A model generated the notes under the pieces. The model did not search any database. It had not been told where the DNA came from and was given only the letters and a program-made list of their open reading frames with translations. DNA of 64,000 bases from positions 124,001-188,000 of the forward strand of contig JAHDBJ010000003.1 in assembly GCA_020630435.1 (NCBI GenBank). Reading direction: 5' to 3'. Positions 53,370 through 63,763 of this stretch are shown here, piece after piece; position 1 is the first letter of the stretch, and each line of letters begins with the position of its first letter. The translations under genes were made by a program, and so were the position numbers. Source of the stretch: Saprospiraceae bacterium. GTDB lineage: Bacteria; Bacteroidota; Bacteroidia; Chitinophagales; Saprospiraceae.

Positions 53370-55724
53370 TTACTCATGTAAGAAGAATTTCCCTTTTTCT
53401 TCTTTTATAAATCGCTCTCCTTTAAAATAAAGCACATAAGCATATAAGCCTTCTGATGCTCTTAGCCCATCATAGTTTATCTCTCTAATTTCTTGCTCTA
53501 AAAGATGTCCTTGTTGACTATGAACCAACTGCCCCATCATATCATAAACCATAAGGTTGAAATTCGCTGCTTCCCCAGCCGTTACGGTTATTGTAGCTTG
53601 CTTATTTTGATCAGAAAACACAAAAATTCGGTTGGGTCGAGGTTCAATTCTAACTTGAACCGTTGGCAAAATAGTAGTCTTACCATCAAAATCTTTTTGA
53701 ATTAATCTAAAATAGTATGTCCCCGCTTGTTTTACCCTTAAGGTATGAAAGTAAGTGTAATTATAACTTATTGTCCCCTGTCCATGTATAAAGTCAACAT
53801 CTTCGTATCGAGTACCATCTATTGATTGTTGCAACATAAACCCTTCATTATCTGTTTCGGTAGCAGTTTCCCATCTCAAATAAATTAACCTATCGTCACT
53901 CTCTGCATTAAAATAAACCAGTTCAACAGGAAACGTCGTCCTAGCAAAAGTTACTGCTGCATCAATTTTAACTTCACCAAATCCTGTAAAGTAATCAAAG
54001 CCTTCTATATTTAAGTCTTGTATGGTAGCATAAATAGATTGTAATGCCTCACTATCTGTTTTAGCACCTGCTTCTCGGATAAGTGCGGTTGCTGCCGCAA
54101 TATGGGGTGCTGCCGCAGATGTTCCAAAAAAATTAGGGAAGGCATCGGCATCAAACCCTATATCTGATCCGAAAAATGTCGTATTCCCACCGTCTGGTCC
54201 TATCATCTCTGGTTTTTGTCGAGTAATAGCACTTACAGAATTGCCATCCTGATCAAATAGAATCGGCACACCACCAATCGAAGAGTAAGAAGTCGTTGTT
54301 GTTACTGTTCCATTATATGCCTTAGTATTAAAATAATGTGCTGCCCCAACTGCAATTGCTCCTTCAGCATTTGCATGACCGACAATAGTGCCACTTTGGG
54401 TATCGTGTTCTGCAATCGTAATCCCCGAACTATAAATAATGTATTTTATTTTACTTGGAATCGCCCCGCTTTTAGTTGTTATCATAATTTCAAACTCCGT
54501 CCCTGCTGTATTATTTATATAATTCACAACTTCTACAGGATCACCTCCTAGGTTATTTGTATATCCAGCAGCGACAATCGAATTAGTCCCTTTCGGTAAA
54601 AGATAAAAATTCAAATCAGTGCCTGCTCCAGGCGCACCACTAACTGAAAAAAACGGATTAGACCATTGGAATGAAATCAAAAATTGCCTTCCCTGTGGAA
54701 TAATAATCGTCTGTCTCATATCCCCGCCTCCAAAATCGTGTAAACGCTCTACTATTCCATTTACGGTTATGGTACTTCCTGTATCGTTAAATGAATTTTC
54801 ATAAGAATTATCCCCCATATTTCCAGCCGATGAAAAATAGCTAACACCTGCAGCTTTAACCGTATTAACGGCTTGAGCAATAATACCATCTTGGAAAAAT
54901 GGTTCTGCTAGATAGGAGACATCATCGACAATAATATCACAACCTGCAGCCGCTAGCGCTAGTATACCATTTGCAAAAATACTTTGTCCTCCAAATGCAG
55001 TATGAAATGCCAATTCTGCTCCTGGAGCTACATCATGTACTATCTCTATCATACCTCGACCTTCATCACTAGCTGTTACGCTATGCTCTCGAATTACTTG
55101 AACCGAAGTATTATATCCATTCGGGTTAGCAGGACCTGGTAAATCACCAGATAATATCCCACTATTCTCGCCACCTAAAGTATTGTAACTATCGGATAAA
55201 ACACCAATTTTTGATCCTTCTCCATCTATTTCATCTGTATATCTTGCTAGACTAGAATATTGTGCAGAATCTCCTTGTGATGTTGTTACCCCTATATGTG
55301 TAATGGGTTTATAACTAGGTCTTACTATCACTAAATTTTCTAATTCTTCTAGTTTTTCCAAATTTGCAATTCTAAGCCAACCAGTTATCATCTTACCATA
55401 TTTTTCTTCTTGTTGAAAACCAATTTTTTTTAAATCTTCCGTAAATTGACTAGCCCCATCATTTGAATATAATTCTAGTAAGACTTTATCCTCTTTGATA
55501 TTATATAGAGAATGACTATTATTATCAAAAATGCTTTTTTGCTGAGGATATTTTCTAAAATTTGATTCAATTTGTGATAAATTAGAGTCAAATTTTTCAG
55601 AACTTTGCCCATTGTTAAAAACAAGATCTTTATGGAAGGTTAATTGAGCAAATGATTGAGAAGAGAGTAAAATAAAAAAAGCAACAATAGTTAATATTGT
55701 TCTTATTAAATAAAGAGATTTCAT
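53370..55724 (-). CDS. Secreted S8-like peptidase with T9SS C-terminal sorting domain
   Basis: A 784-residue exported protein, signal peptide about 1-26 (ending SFAQ). The subtilase-like domain has Asp in GVLSDSYNTLGG (about 177) and Ser in FFGTSAAAPHIAA (about 536). The place of the usual catalytic His motif HGT is taken by DEGRGMIEIVHDVAPGA (about 221). The last about 80 residues (FNLMVYDMMGQLV, LRASEGLYAYVLYFKG) are a type IX sorting domain, so it is delivered to the cell surface or outside. Beyond the peptidase is a beta-sandwich (RWETATETDNEGFMLQQS). Confidence 0.86.
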   Translation of the reverse strand: MKSLYLIRTILTIVAFFILLSSQSFAQLTFHKDLVFNNGQSSEKFDSNLSQIESNFRKYPQQKSIFDNNSHSLYNIKEDKVLLELYSNDGASQFTEDLKKIGFQQEEKYGKMITGWLRIANLEKLEELENLVIVRPSYKPITHIGVTTSQGDSAQYSSLARYTDEIDGEGSKIGVLSDSYNTLGGENSGILSGDLPGPANPNGYNTSVQVIREHSVTASDEGRGMIEIVHDVAPGAELAFHTAFGGQSIFANGILALAAAGCDIIVDDVSYLAEPFFQDGIIAQAVNTVKAAGVSYFSSAGNMGDNSYENSFNDTGSTITVNGIVERLHDFGGGDMRQTIIIPQGRQFLISFQWSNPFFSVSGAPGAGTDLNFYLLPKGTNSIVAAGYTNNLGGDPVEVVNYINNTAGTEFEIMITTKSGAIPSKIKYIIYSSGITIAEHDTQSGTIVGHANAEGAIAVGAAHYFNTKAYNGTVTTTTSYSSIGGVPILFDQDGNSVSAITRQKPEMIGPDGGNTTFFGSDIGFDADAFPNFFGTSAAAPHIAAATALIREAGAKTDSEALQSIYATIQDLNIEGFDYFTGFGEVKIDAAVTFARTTFPVELVYFNAESDDRLIYLRWETATETDNEGFMLQQSIDGTRYEDVDFIHGQGTISYNYTYFHTLRVKQAGTYYFRLIQKDFDGKTTILPTVQVRIEPRPNRIFVFSDQNKQATITVTAGEAANFNLMVYDMMGQLVHSQQGHLLEQEIREINYDGLRASEGLYAYVLYFKGERFIKEEKGKFFLHE

Positions 55725-55944
55725 AAAATTTATTTAAAGTTTCATAATTGTGTTATAACACAATAATTCAACTTTAAACTTTAAAATACTCTCCTAAAAT
55801 CCTAAAAAACGTGACAAGTTTATGAACTAAGATTACATATTATCAATAACTATAAAATACACTTTTTTAATCTGCAATATATATATTTACATTGAGCTGC
55901 TCATCTAAAACATCGTATTTGTATAAACAATCAGAAATAAGTAT

Positions 55945-56481
55945 ATGATACTATCCGACAAAAAAATACTAGATGCTATAGAGAAAGGAGAGATCATTAT
56001 AGAGCCTTTTCGTCAACAATGTCTAGGTACAAACTCTTATGATGTCCATCTTGGTAAATATCTAGCTGTTTATAAAAATAAGATACTAGACGCCAAAAAA
56101 CACAACCAAATTCAAGAACTTGTAATCGGCAAAGAAGGGTTTGTTTTACAACCAGGAACTTTGTATCTTGGAGTAACTGAGGAGTATACAGAAACACACA
56201 ATAGTGTGCCTTTTTTAGAAGGCAAATCAAGTATTGGAAGGCTAGGAATTGATATTCATGCCACGGCTGGAAAAGGAGATGTAGGTTTTTGTAATACTTG
56301 GACCTTAGAAATTTCTTGTGTGCATCCTGTAAGAGTTTATGCGGGTATGCCTATTGGTCAATTAATCTATTTTATGATTGATGGTGATATTGAAAATTAT
56401 TATAATAAAAAGAAAAATGCCAAATATACCCAAAGAACGACTAAACCTGTTGAATCCATGATGTGGAAGAATAAGTTTTAA
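55945..56481 (+). CDS. dcd: dCTP deaminase
   Basis: A 178-residue enzyme that turns dCTP into dUTP, feeding dTMP synthesis. The motifs are GTNSYDVHLGKYLAVY near the start, the strongly conserved FLEGKSSIGRLGIDIHATAG and the catalytic-Glu block NTWTLEISC. Whether it also hydrolyses dUTP (the bifunctional type) cannot be decided by eye. The sterol desaturase gene follows 16 bases on, so they may share a transcript. Confidence 0.93.
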   Translation: MILSDKKILDAIEKGEIIIEPFRQQCLGTNSYDVHLGKYLAVYKNKILDAKKHNQIQELVIGKEGFVLQPGTLYLGVTEEYTETHNSVPFLEGKSSIGRLGIDIHATAGKGDVGFCNTWTLEISCVHPVRVYAGMPIGQLIYFMIDGDIENYYNKKKNAKYTQRTTKPVESMMWKNKF

Positions 56482-56497
56482 CTAAAAATGCCCAACC

Positions 56498-57751
56498 ATG
56501 AATCTAGATCCAGTACTGATTGCTATTCCAATGTTCATTGGATTGATACTATTAGAATTAATCTTTGAATATTTTACTCAAAATAAAACCTACCGTATTA
56601 GTGATGCTTTTACAAATATTAGTACAGGAATGCTTTCACAAGTTTCTGGTTTATTTGTAAAAATAGTTACGATTGGTGTTTATATCTTTTTATACGAAAA
56701 TTTTGCTATTTGGAATATTCCGAATAATTGGCTTACCTATATCGTTCTATTTTTTGCTTATGATCTTTGTTATTATTGGTTTCATCGCAAAAGTCATGAA
56801 ATCAGTCTATTCTGGGGCGGTCATGTTGTACATCATCAAAGTGAAGATTATAACCTTTCTGTTGCTCTACGTCAGAGTTCTACTAGTTTTTTATTTGCTT
56901 TTATGTTTTACCTACCATTAGCCATATTGGGTTTTGATCCCACTACATTTGTTATTGTTTCTGGATTAAATTTACTCTATCAATTTTGGATTCATACTGA
57001 ACATATTGATAAAATGGGGTGGTTTGAAGTTATCTTTAATACCCCCTCCCATCATAGAGTACACCATGCTCGTGATCCTAAATATATTGATAAAAATTAT
57101 GCTGGTGTTTTTATTATCTGGGACAAAATGTTTGGAACATTTAAAGAAGAAGAAGAACGACCAAATTATGGCATTACTGTACCGCTAAAAAGTTGGAATC
57201 CTATCTATGCTAATTTTGCTCATTATATTGATTTGTTTAAACAATCTTCAAAAGCAAAAAACCTCATAGATTTTTTTAAAATATTATTTAAAAAACCTGG
57301 TTGGATGCCACACTATCTAGGAGGTTATAAACAACCGCAAGACGTCGATAAGAATTACAAAAAGTATGATACTCCCATACCTTTTAGTTTAAAAATATAC
57401 CTTCTATTACAATTTGTATTTACAATTGCTGCAGTAATGTATTTTTTAATTGAAGTCAACTACTTCCCTTCTCTACCTAAGGTTTTATATGCAAGTTGGA
57501 TAGTTCTTATTACCCTAAGTATCGGCTTATTAGCTGAAAATAAATGGTGGGCATATCTCTTAGAACTTTTCAGACTCACCTCGACTATAGCCTTGTTCTA
57601 TTTTATACAAGCCTACGGTTTTATGCTAGATAAAGTTTGGTTAGATTATGGTTTACCCATTTTTGTGCTATTTTCAATATTATTCCTTATTAGTATTTTG
57701 TACTTATCATATAAAGAAGGAATTTTTAGTAAAAAAATAGTAGAAGGTTAA
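56498..57751 (+). CDS. Sterol desaturase/fatty acid hydroxylase-family membrane protein
   Basis: A 417-residue integral membrane di-iron enzyme with about 8 TM helices. The His clusters are HRKSHEISLFWGGHVVHHQS, HTEHID and SHHRVHHARD, which bind the iron pair. The family hydroxylates or desaturates lipids; in Bacteroidota the products are often hydroxylated fatty acids or ornithine/flexirubin-type lipids. The C-terminal 130 residues add further TM helices beyond the core. The stop shares TTAA with convergent gldN. Confidence 0.87.
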   Translation: MNLDPVLIAIPMFIGLILLELIFEYFTQNKTYRISDAFTNISTGMLSQVSGLFVKIVTIGVYIFLYENFAIWNIPNNWLTYIVLFFAYDLCYYWFHRKSHEISLFWGGHVVHHQSEDYNLSVALRQSSTSFLFAFMFYLPLAILGFDPTTFVIVSGLNLLYQFWIHTEHIDKMGWFEVIFNTPSHHRVHHARDPKYIDKNYAGVFIIWDKMFGTFKEEEERPNYGITVPLKSWNPIYANFAHYIDLFKQSSKAKNLIDFFKILFKKPGWMPHYLGGYKQPQDVDKNYKKYDTPIPFSLKIYLLLQFVFTIAAVMYFLIEVNYFPSLPKVLYASWIVLITLSIGLLAENKWWAYLLELFRLTSTIALFYFIQAYGFMLDKVWLDYGLPIFVLFSILFLISILYLSYKEGIFSKKIVEG

Positions 57752-58590
57752 TACTCCCACATATCTTGTTCAAAATTGAAGATTTCATCTTTGATTTTTT
57801 GTCCTTCTAGTAATCTATCTGTTCCTGATAAATAGGAATCAATCTTCCTATCAAATTCATTGGATACTTTAATAATATTACTAGAAAAATAACGCATATC
57901 AAATATATCGGTCCATGACATTTGGCTTTCGTCATTGTGTGGATTATAGGCAGTATGCCTAGCCAGCGTACTTCTTGCATGAGGAAAATAAATCCAAAAC
58001 ATCGGTGTTTCATATCTAAATTCACCACGTTCCCCATAGACTTCTTTTAGTGGTGCGACACCTAAAATCCGAACGTTTAAGGAAGATGATTTAGAATCAA
58101 AATACCACATTTCTTTTATTCTATAACGCTTGACACTTTGATAATCCAAACTATTAGAGACGACTTTATAAGTTGTTTTATAGGTTTCAGGATCAATAAC
58201 AGGAATGGTGTCCGTTTCAAAAATCATACTTTGCACTTCATCTTGACTCAAACGATAAGTAAACTTATCATCTTCGGTTCCATATACATCAATATCTCCA
58301 TTTTCCACGCCATCCAATATTATTTTTATTAGGGGTTGTGGTTCATATTTAAACGCTAAGTTTATTTTTTCTCTAACATCTATAACCCTCCAGACTCTTT
58401 TTGACCAAAAAACATCATTTTCTTGAAGTTTTGAATAGTTCAAAAGCCTTCTTTCCTTACTAATTCGTCGTTCAACAATATCGTCCATAGGAGCAGCTAG
58501 AGCTACTTCATCACTCTCAGACTCAATTTGTCCTTTTACAGATAGGCACAAGGATAGTGCTAAAATGAAAAGCATTATTTCTTTCATCAT
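57748..58590 (-). CDS. gldN: Gliding motility/type IX secretion protein GldN
   Basis: A 280-residue periplasmic component of the T9SS core ring (GldK-GldN). The signal peptide ends at VKGQ (about residue 21). The family pattern is VFWSKRVWRVIDVREKINLA, then IKIILDGVENGDIDVYG, the long YRIKEMWYFDSKSSSLNVRILGVAPL and FWIYFPHARSTLARH. In many species gldK-L-M-N are one operon; here gldN stands alone, with the rest outside the window or elsewhere. Confidence 0.92.
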   Translation of the reverse strand: MMKEIMLFILALSLCLSVKGQIESESDEVALAAPMDDIVERRISKERRLLNYSKLQENDVFWSKRVWRVIDVREKINLAFKYEPQPLIKIILDGVENGDIDVYGTEDDKFTYRLSQDEVQSMIFETDTIPVIDPETYKTTYKVVSNSLDYQSVKRYRIKEMWYFDSKSSSLNVRILGVAPLKEVYGERGEFRYETPMFWIYFPHARSTLARHTAYNPHNDESQMSWTDIFDMRYFSSNIIKVSNEFDRKIDSYLSGTDRLLEGQKIKDEIFNFEQDMWEY

Positions 58591-58658
58591 TATAGTTTGT
58601 TTTGCAAAAATTTATTGATATAATTCTATAATGAGAAAGTTTAAGAAAGTAACAGTTT

Positions 58659-59177
58659 TTAAATATTATCAAACATAGCTTTAATCTCAGTAGCCTCTTC
58701 TGGTTTCATTCGACCACTAAGAATAAGTCGAACCTGACGACGACGAACAGCAGATTCATACCGTTTTTCTTCTTCATCTGACAAAGGAATAACTCTAGGT
58801 ACTTTAATCGGTTTTTTATTTTCATCATCAATTGCGACAAAGGTGAAGTAAGCATGGTTACTCCTCCTATTCTCTTTCCCCTTAACATTGCTCGCAAAAA
58901 CTTGAACATAGACTTCTACAGAGGTATTAAATGCTCTTGTCACTACGGCTTCTAAAGTTATCACATCGCCATTTAAAATAGGCTTACTAAAAGATACATG
59001 ATCAACACTTGCGGTAACGACAACAGCTTCACAATGTCTTCCTGCACAAATCCCACCTACAATATCCATCCAACGCAGTAGATTTCCCCCCATGAGGTTA
59101 CCAATTGGGTTGGTATCATTGGGCATAATCATTTCTGTCATTATAGTTCTTGATTCGATAACTTTTTTACCATCCAT
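58659..59177 (-). CDS. Acyl-CoA thioesterase, hotdog fold
   Basis: A 172-residue soluble enzyme that hydrolyses acyl-CoA. The hotdog core shows NPIGNLMGGNLLRWMDIVGG and VVTASVDHVSFSKPILNGD, matching the cytosolic acyl-CoA hydrolase (YciA/BACH) type. It has an extra charged C-terminal tail (SDEEEKRYESAVRRRQVRL). It stands alone and shares no transcript. The substrate chain length is not predictable. Confidence 0.9.
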   Translation of the reverse strand: MDGKKVIESRTIMTEMIMPNDTNPIGNLMGGNLLRWMDIVGGICAGRHCEAVVVTASVDHVSFSKPILNGDVITLEAVVTRAFNTSVEVYVQVFASNVKGKENRRSNHAYFTFVAIDDENKKPIKVPRVIPLSDEEEKRYESAVRRRQVRLILSGRMKPEEATEIKAMFDNI

Positions 59178-59239
59178 TTTTTAAATATTCTAATCAATAA
59201 ATTTAATACACTGTAAACTAAATTTCTTAAACTTTTGAC

Positions 59240-59310
59240 CATGCTTTTTTCTCCAACTTGTCGTTGTGTACTCGCCTTGATAGCTAAGGCTATCAGGCTG
59301 TGTCACGCCT
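59240..59310. repeat. GC-richer intergenic island with hairpin
   Basis: TGATAGC (59278-59284) pairs with GCTATCA (59289-59295) around TAAG, within a segment that contains GTGTACTCGCC and GTCACGCC. It stands out from the AT-rich flanks. It may be one copy of a dispersed element. Confidence 0.4.
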
Positions 59311-59421
59311 CAACTTGAATAAAAATTCATTGTTCAAAAATATCAATTAACTTAATTTACAGTATATTTAAGACCGCAAATTAGGATAATTTAGGATGAA
59401 AATCGACTTTTGCACTCGAAT

Positions 59422-60714
59422 ATGAATAAAGAAATCCTAAAATTAGCCATTCCCAATATTATCAGTAATATCTCTGTTCCTTTACTAAGTTCAGTAGATA
59501 CCGCTTTGATGGGGCGGTTAGATTCCGCAGCTTATATTGGCGCAGTTGGCTTGGGTTCTATGATATTCAATTTTATCTATTGGAGTTTTGGTTTTTTACG
59601 GATGGGAACAACAGGATTAACGGCACAAGCTTATGGCAATAATAATCCTTCCAATATTATTAATATTTTAGGAAGAGCTACATTGTTTGCACTAGGCAGT
59701 GCTTTCTTAATTCTTGTCTTACAATACCCTATCAGTGAAGCGAGTATATGGTTATCAGGAGCCAATGCAGAAACTGAAAACCTTGTCCGTAAGTATGTCT
59801 ACATAAGAATTTGGGCTGCTCCAGCAACACTTGCTTCTTATGCAGTAATGGGCTGGTTCTTTGGAATGCAAAATGCAATCATTCCTCTCATCCTTACAAT
59901 TGTTGTCAATATTGTCAATATCATAGCCAATTATGTTCTAGTAACACACTATGGAATGACAGTTGACGGAGTAGCTTGGGGTACGGTTATCGCTCAGTAT
60001 GTCGGTATGCTTGTAGCCATTCTTTTATTTTATCAAAGATATGGTTATCTACTAAAAAACTTGAGTCAAAAAGCGATTTTTGAATGGCAAGCCTTTAAAC
60101 AATTTATGAGTCTGAATCGGGATATTTTTATTCGAACATTTTGTCTAATTTTTGCTTTTGGTTTTTTCTATAATCGCTCATCGAGTGAAGGCGTACTGAT
60201 CCTAGCCATTAATCAAGTTTTCCTACAATATGTAAATTGGATGTCCTACGGCATCGATGGTTTTGCCTATGCCTCAGAGAGTTTAGTTGGAAAATACCTC
60301 GGAGCAAAACAATACAACAAACTCAAACAAGCCATTCAATTATCTTTTATTTGGGGAGGTGTGATGGCATTGCTTTTTACATTAGGTTATTTCTTTGCTG
60401 GAAGGCAATTACTTTATCTTTTCACAAATCAAACAGAAGTCATAAAAGCAGCTCTACCCTATTTATGGTGGATTATAATATTCCCTATTTTTGGCTTTGC
60501 TTGTTATATATGGGACGGTATTTTTGTAGGTTTGACAGCTTCAACAGCCATGAGGAATACCATGCTATGGTCTCTTGTTTTTTTCTTAACAAGCTATGTT
60601 TTGAGTCGTCCTATGGGAAATAATGGGCTTTGGTTGTCTCTAGTCGTTTTTATGGTAGTTAGAGGGCTTTTACAAACCTTTTGGTATCAAAAATATCTAG
60701 TACACAAAGCTTAA
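59422..60714 (+). CDS. MATE-family multidrug/toxin extrusion transporter (DinF-like)
   Basis: A 430-residue inner-membrane exporter with 12 predicted TM helices in two bundles. MNKEILKLAIPNIISNISVPLL, VDTALMGRLDSAAYIGAVG and GTTGLTAQAYGNNNP are typical for the DinF branch. Drug or small-molecule export uses a cation gradient. The ATG at 59422 is chosen; an upstream TTG at 59410 adds only four residues. The stop shares TTAA with the convergent gene. Confidence 0.9.
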   Translation: MNKEILKLAIPNIISNISVPLLSSVDTALMGRLDSAAYIGAVGLGSMIFNFIYWSFGFLRMGTTGLTAQAYGNNNPSNIINILGRATLFALGSAFLILVLQYPISEASIWLSGANAETENLVRKYVYIRIWAAPATLASYAVMGWFFGMQNAIIPLILTIVVNIVNIIANYVLVTHYGMTVDGVAWGTVIAQYVGMLVAILLFYQRYGYLLKNLSQKAIFEWQAFKQFMSLNRDIFIRTFCLIFAFGFFYNRSSSEGVLILAINQVFLQYVNWMSYGIDGFAYASESLVGKYLGAKQYNKLKQAIQLSFIWGGVMALLFTLGYFFAGRQLLYLFTNQTEVIKAALPYLWWIIIFPIFGFACYIWDGIFVGLTASTAMRNTMLWSLVFFLTSYVLSRPMGNNGLWLSLVVFMVVRGLLQTFWYQKYLVHKA

Positions 60715-61199
60715 GCATTTTTCTGAATATAATCGTCTACCATTTGACTAATAATATCCTTCAAATATGTTTTTTTCAAACGAGCCACATTTTTGAATTT
60801 AACGAGTTGCTCTTTATCTAAAGTAACCGTTAGACGTTTTTTACCTTTTTCCGTTTTCTCTACTTTCAACTGACTCGAATCTACGGTTTGTCGAATCAAT
60901 GCATCCAAACCGCTAAACGTTCTTTTTAACTTTTGTCTTGATTTTGTACGTTCCTTTGTAGGATTCGTTTGTTTCTTAAGTTTTTGCGTTTTCTCTATAA
61001 CAGCTTCCTCTATACTTTCTTGAAAAAGCACATCCAAATCCGAAGTAAAGTTTTTGCGGCTTGAACTACGTTTTTTTCTAGCTACGACTTCTTTCTTTTC
61101 AACAGGCTCTGCTGACTCTGTTGAAACTATTTCGTCTTTTTTAAAATCATTATTATTAAAAAGACCATCTAATCCATCTGTAAAATTTTTCTTTGCCAA
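60711..61199 (-). CDS. ParA-partner-like protein with C-terminal ribbon-helix-helix domain
   Basis: A 162-residue, very basic protein. The last 50 residues fit a ribbon-helix-helix DNA-binding fold (KKRLTVTLDKEQLVKFKNVA, then YLKDIISQMVDDYIQ). The N-terminal part is disordered and repeats one short motif three times: KNFTDGLDGLF (about 4-14), KNFTSDLDVLF (about 49-59) and RTFSGLDALI (about 94-103). It lies 30 bases after parA on the same strand, so they are one operon. It could be a partition or positioning adaptor. Confidence 0.7.
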   Translation of the reverse strand: MAKKNFTDGLDGLFNNNDFKKDEIVSTESAEPVEKKEVVARKKRSSSRKNFTSDLDVLFQESIEEAVIEKTQKLKKQTNPTKERTKSRQKLKRTFSGLDALIRQTVDSSQLKVEKTEKGKKRLTVTLDKEQLVKFKNVARLKKTYLKDIISQMVDDYIQKNA

Positions 61200-61229
61200 A
61201 ATTGAAAAATTTTTTTTGTTAAAAAATAC

Positions 61230-61991
61230 TTATGCTTCAACCGCTTCTACTCGTTCTATAATTTCATGGCATAGTGCCAAATAGTCCTCTGCTCCTTTAC
61301 TTTTAGCACTATACGAAAAAATATCTTTTCGTTGAGCAGGAGCTTCTGCTAATGCCACATTATCCCGAATGTAGGTTTTGAAAACCTTATCTCCGAAGTA
61401 TTTAATGATTGTTTCAATAACGTCTCTATTCAATACTTTTCTAGAATCATACATCGTTGCAATAACGCCTCCTATCTGCAATTTTTTATTCAATCTTAAT
61501 CGAACCTTATCGACGACTTGTTTTAATTTTGCTAGTCCTTGTAGTGCTAGAAATTGCGTTTGTAATGGTATATACACAAAATCGCTACAGGTCAAAGCAT
61601 TTAAAGTCAATAGTCCTAGTGAAGGTGGACAATCTATAATGATAAAGTCGTATTCTTCCTCTACTGGTTCAAATAATTCTCGTAAGATAAATTCTCTTCC
61701 TGCCTCGTTGACTAATTCCATTTCAGCACCAGATAAATCCAATGTTGAAATTACAACATCAAAGTTTTCTTTATAGGTAAAAGGCATCAGTTCTGATTCG
61801 CCACGAATACTTTCATAAATAGATACCTCTTGACGAGGAATGCCTAAAGACAAGGTTAGGTTAGCTTGGGGATCTAAATCAACTAGCAATACTTTTTTAC
61901 CTAATTCAACTAATCCAGCTCCAATATTAATTGCCGAGGTTGTTTTTCCAACCCCTCCTTTATGATTTAACAATGAAATGATAACACCCAT
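61230..61991 (-). CDS. parA: ParA/Soj-family ATPase
   Basis: A 253-residue P-loop ATPase. The deviant Walker A KGGVGKTTSAINIG lies at about 11-24, then LLVDLDPQANLTLSLG, IIIDCPPSLGLLTLNAL and VIATMYDSRKVLNRDVI. The family positions DNA or other cargo by ATP-driven dimers on the nucleoid. There is no ParB next to it; the small RHH protein takes that place. A -7 box lies 54 bases upstream. Confidence 0.9.
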   Translation of the reverse strand: MGVIISLLNHKGGVGKTTSAINIGAGLVELGKKVLLVDLDPQANLTLSLGIPRQEVSIYESIRGESELMPFTYKENFDVVISTLDLSGAEMELVNEAGREFILRELFEPVEEEYDFIIIDCPPSLGLLTLNALTCSDFVYIPLQTQFLALQGLAKLKQVVDKVRLRLNKKLQIGGVIATMYDSRKVLNRDVIETIIKYFGDKVFKTYIRDNVALAEAPAQRKDIFSYSAKSKGAEDYLALCHEIIERVEAVEA

Positions 61992-62044
61992 CTTGGAATA
62001 TTTCTAAAATATAATAATTTATAATAAAATGTTTAGTGTAATTG

Positions 62045-62052
62045 CAAAAGTA
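62045..62052 (-). promoter_or_regulatory. Candidate -7 promoter box of the parA operon
   Basis: The minus strand reads TACTTTTG, a TAnnTTTG match, 54 bases before the parA ATG. A near copy (TACTTTTAC) lies further upstream. Confidence 0.45.
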
Positions 62053-62121
62053 GTGAGATTACTTATTTTTGTAAAAGTAGGTAAAAAAGTTGTAATTTGA
62101 ATACTGTTTATCAATAATAAA

Positions 62122-63624
<1,503 letters not shown>

Positions 63625-63763
63625 TCAAAAAATCCGTTATCTAACAACTTCGCTAAAATAATATTATTTTTTAGAATGTAGTTTCAAAGACGCTATTTGT
63701 CCTTGAAATTCGCCAAATTTGCTCTTTTATTAAAACGTGTTTTTTGTCAAATTTCTCTAGAAA

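Noticed and set aside
60711-61991. Plasmid or prophage segment
   Set aside because: No replication, integrase or phage genes accompany parA; the flanking genes are chromosomal types (MATE, glpK).
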